Part shown: one piece after another, positions 1 to 4,726 of the stretch
Layout: every line of letters starts with the position of its first letter
Position numbering within the stretch: position 1 is the stretch's first letter
Notes under the pieces: model-generated
What the model was told of the DNA's origin: nothing
Seen by the model: the letters and a program-made list of their open reading frames with translations, nothing else
Databases searched by the model: none
DNA from: MA-ANB-1 sp040878225
Lineage (GTDB): Bacteria > Actinomycetota > Acidimicrobiia > Spongiisociales > ZC4RG35
NCBI GenBank assembly: GCA_040878225.1
Contig: JBBDMR010000049.1
Location: forward strand, 1-5,581
Reading direction: 5' to 3'
Length of the DNA: 5,581 nt
Translations under genes and position numbers: made by a program

Positions 1-31
1 CGTCCAAAATGCTCGCCGAACCTTCCGAGTG

Positions 32-58
32 CGACTGCGCTTTTCTCCTTGCCAGTCG
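32..58. repeat. Hairpin-forming inverted repeat downstream of the methyltransferase
   Basis: Arms CGACTG (32-37) and CAGTCG (53-58) are perfect reverse complements. They can be extended inward by two more pairs if C38 is bulged, leaving a pyrimidine-rich loop. The repeat begins 29 bases beyond the stop codon of the minus-strand methyltransferase, so it could act as a transcript end or a 3' stem. It has no T-tract on either strand, so it is not a classical intrinsic terminator. Nothing else in bases 1-86 can be assigned: short open frames run off the left edge on both strands, but none is recognisable. Confidence 0.25.
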
Positions 59-86
59 ACGACGATGACTCGGAGACACGCGCACA

Positions 87-1022
87 CTATTTACGCGACA
101 GACCACTTGTCGCGGCAGCGATGCGTTCCCGGGCGATCGCAAGGTAGCTGTCGTCGGTGTCGAACCCGACGTAGTGCCTCCCGGCTTCGATAGCCGCCAC
201 CGCAGTGGTCCCTGAACCGACAAAGGGGTCGAGGACGAGGTCGGACCGATATGTGTAAAGCTCGATGAGCCTGCGGGGGAGAGCTGTTGGGAACGGCGCG
301 GGATGCCCGATCTTCCGGGCGCTCTCCGAAGGGATCTCCCACACATCCAGCGTCGCTTCCAGGAACTCTTCGGTGTCGATTGTCGCCTCCGAGGGGATCC
401 CCAGCTCCTTGCGCTCATCCCGCTTCATTGCCCTGTCGAAGCGCCCCTTCGACGCGATCACAACCCTCTCGGTGATGTCGCGCAGGACCGGGTTCTGGGG
501 CGACCGGTATGAACCCCAGGCACACGAGCCGCCGGCGCCCTTCGCTTTCTGCCAGATGATCTCGCCTCGTAGAAGCAGGCCAAGTTCGTCCTGGAGAATT
601 CGCACAACGTCTGCGGACAACGAACGGTAGGGCTTGCGTCCCAGGTTGGCGACGTTGACCGCGATTCGCCCTCCCGATTCGAGCTTTTCGACGCACACCG
701 CAAACACGCCGGTCAGCATGTCGAGGTATTCGACGTAGCTGGCCGGGACATGGCCTTCAGCCAGGTCGGTCTCGTACTCCTTTCCGGCGAAGTACGGCGG
801 TGAGGTAACGACGAGGGCGACGGAGTTGTTCGCCACCTGGCCGTCGGTCATTGCCGCTGCATCGCCGTGGAACAGCGTGTCGATCGCGGCCGGAGGCGCC
901 ACCAGCGACTCGTCAGATATACGGGGGGCAACGAAGCGGTCGTAGAAAGCAGAGGCGTCATGGGACTCGCGCTTTCCTGAGCCGAATTCAGATGTGACGG
1001 TGGCGAGGCGGCGACGGGTCAT
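87..1022 (-). CDS. Site-specific DNA methyltransferase, beta class, probably N4-cytosine (N6_N4_Mtase family)
   Basis: This 311-residue protein transfers a methyl group from SAM to an exocyclic amino group in DNA. The catalytic motif IV, TSPPY (residues 73-77), comes before the SAM-binding motif I, DPFVGSGTT (265-273), which is the order of the beta class. Motif II follows as GFDTD (286-290), and a motif X-like HPAPFP (240-245) lies just before motif I. A serine rather than aspartate before PPY is typical of m4C enzymes, while m6A enzymes usually carry DPPY; base specificity is therefore inferred. The middle part (WGSYRSPQNPVLRDITERV, 169-187) resembles actinobacterial orphan-type methyltransferases. 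The ATG at 1022 is used; the first 40 residues look weakly conserved, so a later start is possible. No endonuclease is visible, so the gene is either solitary or has its partner beyond the left edge. The recognition sequence cannot be read from the protein. Confidence 0.93.
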   Translation of the reverse strand: MTRRRLATVTSEFGSGKRESHDASAFYDRFVAPRISDESLVAPPAAIDTLFHGDAAAMTDGQVANNSVALVVTSPPYFAGKEYETDLAEGHVPASYVEYLDMLTGVFAVCVEKLESGGRIAVNVANLGRKPYRSLSADVVRILQDELGLLLRGEIIWQKAKGAGGSCAWGSYRSPQNPVLRDITERVVIASKGRFDRAMKRDERKELGIPSEATIDTEEFLEATLDVWEIPSESARKIGHPAPFPTALPRRLIELYTYRSDLVLDPFVGSGTTAVAAIEAGRHYVGFDTDDSYLAIARERIAAATSGLSRK

Positions 1023-1033
1023 ACACTGAAGTT

Positions 1034-1049
1034 ACCGGCGCGGGCCGGT
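1034..1049. promoter_or_regulatory. GC-rich palindrome just upstream of the methyltransferase start
   Basis: ACCGGC (1034-1039) and GCCGGT (1044-1049) are perfect reverse complements around a 4-base centre. The repeat ends 11 bases before the methyltransferase ATG (1022). A TAnnnT-like element (TAACTT read on the minus strand, 1030-1035) overlaps its edge. It could be an operator or a leader hairpin. A GC-rich 6+6 palindrome can also arise by chance in DNA of this composition, so the call is weak. Confidence 0.25.
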
Positions 1050-1120
1050 CTGGAGCGGGATCTAGGGGGTTATGCCCTTCGCCGACGGTCGGTGAAATCT
1101 GGTCACAAGGTGGTTCCCGC

Positions 1121-1140
1121 TATGCTTGCTAGAGCAAGCA
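1121..1140 (+). promoter_or_regulatory. Putative -10 element overlapped by a perfect palindrome (candidate operator) before the GNAT gene
   Basis: TGCTTGCT (1123-1130) and AGCAAGCA (1133-1140) form a perfect 8+8 inverted repeat around AG. It overlaps a TATGCT hexamer (1121-1126) that fits an actinobacterial -10 (TAnnnT). A poor -35 candidate, CTGGTC (1099-1104), lies 16 bases upstream. Transcription from here would give a leader of about 28 bases to the ATG at 1161. A dimeric repressor on this site would cover the -10 and start site. The palindrome is seen directly; its use as promoter and operator is inferred. Confidence 0.45.
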
Positions 1141-1160
1141 CCTTCAGAGATGGGCTGATT

Positions 1161-1745
1161 ATGGATTCCTCACCTCTGCCGGAGACGGTAGAGATCGAGT
1201 TGAAAAGTGGCATAAAGGCGGAGGTGCGGCCGATCCTCCCAATCGATGCTCCCCTCATCGCCGAGGGGCTGTCCGGCCTTTCCGAATCGAGTCGGTTCGC
1301 AAGGTTCGGTGTCGGGATCCATAGCCTGAGCAGTCGAGAGCTCAGGTATCTGAGCGAAGTCGACCACCGCACTCACGTGGCCTGGGGGGCAGCCATCGGA
1401 GGTGAGCCAGCCGGAGTGGGACGATATTTCGTGCTACCTGAAGCGGGCTGTGCCGAGGTGGCTTTGACGGTTGTCGACAAGTTCCAGCGACAGGGCCTGG
1501 GAAGGTCACTGTTCGACGTGCTCACCGCAGTTGCGCGCCACGACGGCGTGCCGACTTTTTGTTTCGAGGTTGCTTCTTCCAATGAGCCGGTGAAACGCCT
1601 TCTCCGCGGACTGACCGGCCAGGAAACATCCAGCGGGCTTCTCCATGGGAGGGCCCACGTCGCCGATCTGCCCGTCACTCCCTACGAAGACGAGTTGATG
1701 GCGCTTCTCGAGAAATACCGGGCCGATACCGTGAAGGACACTTAG
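1161..1745 (+). CDS. GNAT-family N-acetyltransferase
   Basis: The product is a single-domain acetyl-CoA-dependent acetyltransferase of about 194 residues. The acetyl-CoA pyrophosphate loop (motif A) is RQGLGR at residues 110-115, preceded by the strand AEVALTVVDKFQ and followed by the helix SLFDVLTAVARH. The N-terminal part, with VRPILPIDAP and then LSESSRFARF (22-49), resembles the GNAT domain of Pat/PatZ-type protein lysine acetyltransferases, but no acyl-CoA-synthetase-like or cyclic-nucleotide-binding domain is attached. The substrate is unknown; protein lysine is only a guess from that resemblance. The frame is open from a GTG at 1092, which would add 23 residues. The ATG at 1161 is preferred because the domain begins soon after it and because a promoter-like palindrome sits at 1121-1140, inside the longer version. 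The stop codon overlaps that of convergent msrB. No dedicated Shine-Dalgarno is clear (AGAGA about ten bases upstream). Confidence 0.88.
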   Translation: MDSSPLPETVEIELKSGIKAEVRPILPIDAPLIAEGLSGLSESSRFARFGVGIHSLSSRELRYLSEVDHRTHVAWGAAIGGEPAGVGRYFVLPEAGCAEVALTVVDKFQRQGLGRSLFDVLTAVARHDGVPTFCFEVASSNEPVKRLLRGLTGQETSSGLLHGRAHVADLPVTPYEDELMALLEKYRADTVKDT

Positions 1746-2143
1746 GCGGGTCCGGCCGGCTCGAGGTCCAACGCAGCAGAGTTGATGCAGTAGCGCATCC
1801 CGGATGGTTGCGGACCGTCGGGGAACAGGTGCCCGAGATGGCCGTTGCAAGTTGCGCAACGGACCTCGGTGCGGACCATGCCGTAAGCCCGATCCTCCAC
1901 CTCTTTGATCTTGGTCGGGTCGAGTGCCTCGTAGAAGCTCGGCCATCCGGACCCGGACTCGAACTTGGCATCGCTGGAAAAGAGTTCGGTGCCACAGCCC
2001 GCGCACTTGTAGCTGCCCTGGGTCTTGGTGTCGTTGTACTTGCCGCTGAAGGGCCGTTCCGTTCCGGCCTCGCGCAGGATCTGGTACTGCTCGGGTGCGA
2101 GCTTCGCCCGCCATTCGGCTTCGGTTTGGGGCATGTCGGTCAT
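1742..2143 (-). CDS. msrB: Peptide-methionine (R)-S-oxide reductase MsrB
   Basis: This cytosolic enzyme reduces the R epimer of methionine sulfoxide in oxidised proteins. At 133 residues it has the usual length of a single-domain MsrB. Two CxxC pairs bind structural zinc (C47/C50 and C96/C99). Also visible are the family signatures GSGWPSF (64-70), GHLGHLFPDGP (101-111) and RYCINS (117-122), with C119 as the catalytic cysteine. The recycling cysteine often found as SGCGWPSF is a serine here (S65), so the sulfenic acid must be resolved another way, for instance by direct attack of a thiol reductant; natural MsrBs lacking this cysteine are known. It is the second gene of a minus-strand pair: its ATG overlaps the NUDIX stop in ATGA, indicating translational coupling. 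There is no signal peptide. An ATG three codons later (2134) is possible, but the overlap and the upstream AGGAG favour 2143. Confidence 0.97.
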   Translation of the reverse strand: MTDMPQTEAEWRAKLAPEQYQILREAGTERPFSGKYNDTKTQGSYKCAGCGTELFSSDAKFESGSGWPSFYEALDPTKIKEVEDRAYGMVRTEVRCATCNGHLGHLFPDGPQPSGMRYCINSAALDLEPAGPA

Positions 2144-2610
2144 ACTCGGTCCTTTCTCCTCTCGATGAAATCTTGGATATGAAGCTCGAGGCGCTGGACG
2201 AAGATTGCCTGTGCCAGATTCAGTTTCGTCCTTGCCCTATCGGCATCGAACCACTCGACGCGGTCGATCTCAGGATAGGAGCGATCACCCATCATGAAGT
2301 GCCCGGGAACCAATGCGGCCGGGTCGAGGTCGGCTTCGAGTGCCCAGGCGACGACGATCTTGCGGGACTTGAGCTGGGTTTCCCCCAGCGGAGCCCATAT
2401 GCCCTCGGGCACGGGCCAACCGGTTTCCTCGAGGAATTCCCGGCGGGCGGCTTCCTCATCCGATTCGCCTTCCTTGACCAGGCCCTTGACCAGGGACCAC
2501 CACCCGTCGTCACGACGACTGAAGAACGGTCCCCCCGGATGAGCGAGCATCACCTCGATCCCGTCCCGAATCCGGAACGGAAGAAGACCGGCCGACCGAA
2601 GACCGCTCAT
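2140..2610 (-). CDS. NUDIX hydrolase (COG4119-like predicted NTP pyrophosphohydrolase)
   Basis: This 156-residue protein hydrolyses a nucleoside diphosphate linked to another group; the actual substrate is unknown. The Nudix box is perfect from G43 to W65: G43, then E49, then REFLEETGW (57-65), matching Gx5Ex7REUxEExGU, which supplies the Mg2+-binding glutamates. The N-terminal SAGLLPFR (6-13), the following AHPGGPFF (23-30), and the later KIVVAWALEADLDPAAL (84-100) and EIDRVEWF (114-121) match the COG4119 family as I know it. The C-terminus is a basic helix ending RRKDRV. It is the first gene of the NUDIX-msrB pair, with a 4-base ATGA overlap. Its ATG (2608-2610) is 12 bases from the proposed start of the divergent CHAD gene, so its promoter probably lies inside or next to that gene's first codons. 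A nearby CAGGG is too close to the ATG to be a good ribosome binding site. Confidence 0.93.
   Translation of the reverse strand: MSGLRSAGLLPFRIRDGIEVMLAHPGGPFFSRRDDGWWSLVKGLVKEGESDEEAARREFLEETGWPVPEGIWAPLGETQLKSRKIVVAWALEADLDPAALVPGHFMMGDRSYPEIDRVEWFDADRARTKLNLAQAIFVQRLELHIQDFIERRKDRV
2151..2160 (-). promoter_or_regulatory. Ribosome binding site of msrB inside the end of the NUDIX gene
   Basis: Read on the minus strand the sequence is AGGAGAAAGG, a strong Shine-Dalgarno region 7 to 16 bases before the msrB ATG at 2143. It lies within the last codons of the NUDIX gene, where it is read as AGG AGA AAG (Arg-Arg-Lys). It supports the chosen msrB start and an operon with the NUDIX gene. Confidence 0.7.
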
Positions 2611-2622
2611 TACCCTGAACCT

Positions 2623-3648
2623 GTGAACATCATCACCGCGACCACACCAACATCTAACCAGGTTGTGGTTACTCCCCTTCCCGACTTCCGCCTCGGAGAT
2701 CTCGAAGCCCTACCTGCAGGATTGAAGCGCCTCACCCTCAACGAGATGGAAGTTGCCGCCTCCGGTTTCTTCGCAGGTGAGGAAGCATTCAGCGACGCTG
2801 TGCACGAGGCCCGGAAGTCGACGAAACGGATCAGGTCGGTGTTGCGGCTGATCAAGGGTGAGCTGGGAGAGCGGATTTTCAACTTCGAGGATCGCTGGAT
2901 GAGGGATACGGCCCGTCTGGTCTCGCCGGTGCGCGACACAGCAGCACGCGTCGAAAGCATGAATGTCCTGGATCGGATCTACGGGCACATGCTTGCTGAC
3001 GGAGTCCTGGAAGAGACCCTATACCGGCTCGATACCCAACGACGGCGGGTGGAGACCAGGGTCATGGAAGATCCCGAAATCGTCCTGTCGGTCGTCGAGA
3101 ACCTGGAAAAGGCTCACGGGCGTTACTCGAACTGGCCGGTGGACGATTCCGCTCGCAGCATCTACGGGGTCGGCATACGTGACGAGTTCGCCGCCATCGG
3201 TCCCGGACTGGCCGAGACTTATGGCAGCGGGCGCAGCCAGATGGTCGGCGCCTACAAACATATCGATCCGGCCCGGTTCCACGAGTGGCGCAAGAGCGTC
3301 AAGTACCTGCGACACCAGATGGAGCTGTTGACCCCGCTGTGGCCGGAAGTGGTGGTGGGCATGGCGATAACACTGGACCGGGTCGGCGAACTGCTCGGCC
3401 AGGACCACGACCTGGCCATGCTGATCCAACAGCTAGAAACAGACATCAACCTCTGCCCCGACCCCGTCGAGAGATCATTGATCGCCGCCCTCGCCAACCA
3501 GCGAAGAGCTGACCTGCAGACGGCGGCGCGCATACTGGGGAGGAGAGTGTTTGCCGAGGAGCCCGAATCTCTGACAGGTCGCTTCGACGCCTACTGGGAG
3601 GGTCGGGAGCCGGAAAACCTGGCCGCACTGGCCAGGGTGATGATGTGA
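2623..3648 (+). CDS. CHAD domain-containing protein
   Basis: CHAD (conserved histidine alpha-helical domain) proteins are all-helical with basic histidine-containing faces; characterised members bind inorganic polyphosphate. This 341-residue protein has the two half-repeats. The first carries HEARKSTKRIRSVLRL (61-76), the second FHEWRKSVKYLRHQMELL (219-236). The family signature LLGQDHDLAML (257-267) follows. H61, K65, K68, R69, R71, H220, R223, K224, K227 and R230 form the expected anion-binding pattern. It has no attached CYTH/triphosphatase domain and no membrane segment. The frame is open much further upstream, but that part lies antisense to the NUDIX gene and is rejected. The GTG at 2623 gives the longest protein that avoids the NUDIX gene; the GTG at 2665 (327 residues) is a credible alternative. 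Neither has a good Shine-Dalgarno. A link to polyphosphate is family knowledge; no polyphosphate kinase is present in the window. Confidence 0.9.
   Translation: MNIITATTPTSNQVVVTPLPDFRLGDLEALPAGLKRLTLNEMEVAASGFFAGEEAFSDAVHEARKSTKRIRSVLRLIKGELGERIFNFEDRWMRDTARLVSPVRDTAARVESMNVLDRIYGHMLADGVLEETLYRLDTQRRRVETRVMEDPEIVLSVVENLEKAHGRYSNWPVDDSARSIYGVGIRDEFAAIGPGLAETYGSGRSQMVGAYKHIDPARFHEWRKSVKYLRHQMELLTPLWPEVVVGMAITLDRVGELLGQDHDLAMLIQQLETDINLCPDPVERSLIAALANQRRADLQTAARILGRRVFAEEPESLTGRFDAYWEGREPENLAALARVMM
2641..2669. repeat. Imperfect inverted repeat in the NUDIX/CHAD divergent start region
   Basis: ACCACA (2641-2646) and TGTGGT (2664-2669) are reverse complements. They extend inward by CC/GG if one base is bulged. 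A smaller palindrome, AACCAGGTT (2656-2664), lies inside. The repeat is about 30 bases upstream of the NUDIX ATG and overlaps the first codons of the CHAD gene as annotated, so it could be a shared operator. If the CHAD gene really starts at the GTG at 2665, most of the repeat becomes intergenic. Confidence 0.35.
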
Positions 3649-3709
3649 GGTGTCCCGTCTGAAGGGAATCCGCTTGCCCCGCGCCTTGTTGTAGTGAGCA
3701 ACGATTTAC

Positions 3710-3713
3710 GAGG
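3710..3713 (+). promoter_or_regulatory. Ribosome binding site of the DUF427 gene
   Basis: GAGG lies 9 bases before the ATG at 3723 and supports that start. The rest of the 74-base gap after the CHAD stop (3649-3722) shows only a weak TTGCCC (3674-3679) as a possible -35 and no convincing -10. Co-transcription with the CHAD gene is therefore possible but unproven. Confidence 0.5.
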
Positions 3714-3722
3714 ACGGTTCAG

Positions 3723-4466
3723 ATGAGCGAGCGCGGACGGATCAAGGTCGAGAGCGCAGGGAAACGAGTCAGAGCGATGCTCGGCGGGGAGATCATCGCC
3801 GACTCCCACCGGGTGCTGATGGTCTGGGAGGTCCCTTATTTCCCGACCTACTACTTCCCGGAAGCCGACGTCAACATGAGCGCCTTTGTCGACTCCGGAG
3901 AAACCAAGAAGAGCCCGAGTCGTGGCGATGCCACCCTCTATGAGGTGAAAGCCGGTGGAAAGCAGGGGAAGGCCTACGGATACGCCGAGTCCGAAATCGA
4001 CCAGCTTGTCGGACACGTCGCCTTTGATTGGGCGTCGATGGACCACTGGTTCGAGGAGGACGAGGAGGTCTTCTTCCACGCCCGCGACCCGTACACCCGC
4101 GTCGACATTCTCCCTTCGAGCCGCCGGGTGCGGGTCGAAGTCGACGGGGTGACGGTGGCCGACAGCACCAACGCCTTCTTCCTCTTCGAGACGAACCTGC
4201 CCACCAGGTACTACTTGCCCAAGACCGACGTTCGCATGGACCTGCTCACTCCGACGGACCTCGCCACCCACTGCCCCTACAAGGGCACGGCCCGCTATTG
4301 GTCAGTCGAAGCGAACGGTGAGAGCCATGAGAACCTGGTGTGGGGTTATGACAATCCGCTGCCGGAATCGCAGCGAATCATGGGCCTGGTCTCCTTCTAC
4401 AACGAGAAGCTCGACATCTACGTCGATGAGGTCCTCGAGGAGAAACCGAAGACCAAGTTCTCTTAG
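3723..4466 (+). CDS. Tandem DUF427 domain protein
   Basis: This 247-residue protein contains two copies of DUF427, a small beta-rich domain of unknown biochemical function that is common in actinobacteria. Copy 1 spans roughly residues 7-118 and copy 2 roughly 129-241. They align at GGEIIADSHRVLMVWEVPYFP / DGVTVADSTNAFFLFETNLP, FPEADVNMS / LPKTDVRMD and YGYAESEIDQLVGHVAFD / WGYDNPLPESQRIMGLVSFY. The linker HARDPYTRVDILPSSRRV (119-136) is also typical of two-domain members. Copy 2 keeps the family hallmark THCPYKGTA with C184, whereas copy 1 has KKSPSRGDA with S64 in that place, so only the second copy has the conserved cysteine. There is no signal peptide or membrane segment, and the protein is acidic. 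A weak stem, GACC/GGTC with AAG/CTT inside, spans the stop codon (4451-4470) but has no T-tract. I can give no function beyond the family. Confidence 0.93.
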   Translation: MSERGRIKVESAGKRVRAMLGGEIIADSHRVLMVWEVPYFPTYYFPEADVNMSAFVDSGETKKSPSRGDATLYEVKAGGKQGKAYGYAESEIDQLVGHVAFDWASMDHWFEEDEEVFFHARDPYTRVDILPSSRRVRVEVDGVTVADSTNAFFLFETNLPTRYYLPKTDVRMDLLTPTDLATHCPYKGTARYWSVEANGESHENLVWGYDNPLPESQRIMGLVSFYNEKLDIYVDEVLEEKPKTKFS

Positions 4467-4506
4467 GGTCTGGGCACTTTCACGGCAGTTCGTGGTCATT
4501 CAGAGT

Positions 4507-4534
4507 TTGGCCGGTTGTGTGAGTCGAGTACGGT
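4507..4534 (+). promoter_or_regulatory. Possible promoter before the methyltransferase remnant
   Basis: TTGGCC (4507-4512) and TACGGT (4529-4534) are separated by 16 bases and fit a relaxed actinobacterial -35/-10 pair (TAnnnT). Transcription would start at about 4541, almost at the ATG at 4544, suggesting a leaderless or near-leaderless transcript. This would agree with the lack of a Shine-Dalgarno before that ATG. The motif match is loose. Confidence 0.3.
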
Positions 4535-4543
4535 CTACAGGCC

Positions 4544-4726
4544 ATGCCGGCTAATCCGTTCACATCGGACGTTGCGGCCCGCCTGTATGCCGATGGCAGG
4601 CCTGACTACTCGCAATTCGTGTCCGACGTCATTCGCAGGATCACCGGAATCAAGTCCCGTGTGGAGTACGCCGTCGATGTCGGTAGCGGCACCGGGATCT
4701 CGACACTGGCAATCGCTTGGGAGTGA
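4544..4726 (+). pseudogene. 5' remnant of a class I SAM-dependent methyltransferase gene
   Basis: Sixty codons encode a convincing methyltransferase N-terminus. FTSDVAARLYADGRPDY (6-22) is the usual opening of a family of small-molecule methyltransferases, and VDVGSGTGIST (44-54) is SAM-binding motif I. The frame then stops at TGA (4724-4726), where family members continue for roughly another 180 to 200 residues with motifs II, III and beyond. None of the other frames downstream resumes the methyltransferase, because they run into a different gene. The fragment cannot bind or use SAM by itself. It is best read as a gene truncated by deletion or recombination. The intact start codon and the coupling to the next gene mean it may survive as a translated leader. 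A contig assembly error at the junction is the other explanation. Confidence 0.75.

Noticed and set aside
1..150. Possible gene fragment entering from the left edge (a plus-strand frame open from base 1 to a TAG at 148-150).
   Set aside because: It would overlap the methyltransferase 3' end by about 60 bases and its residues are not recognisable.
265..630. Plus-strand frame of 121 codons.
   Set aside because: It is antisense to the well-supported DNA methyltransferase and has no domain signature.
1705..1714. TTCTCGAGAA, a perfect 10-base palindrome.
   Set aside because: It lies inside the GNAT coding region, where Leu-Leu-Glu-Lys codons explain it.
1506..2114. Minus-strand frame of 202 codons across msrB and the end of the GNAT gene.
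   Set aside because: It is an alternative frame of msrB with an Arg-rich composition; the msrB frame has every family motif.
2095..2622. Upstream extension of the CHAD reading frame by 176 codons, giving a 517-residue protein.
   Set aside because: It is fully antisense to the NUDIX gene and the start of msrB, and shows no recognisable domain. High-GC DNA often leaves such antisense frames open.
3591..4271. Long minus-strand frame of 226 codons.
   Set aside because: It is a shadow antisense to the tandem DUF427 gene, rich in Val, Gly and Asp, without any known motif.
4451..4470. Possible terminator at the DUF427 stop codon.
   Set aside because: The stem is short with a two-base bulge, and no T-tract follows.
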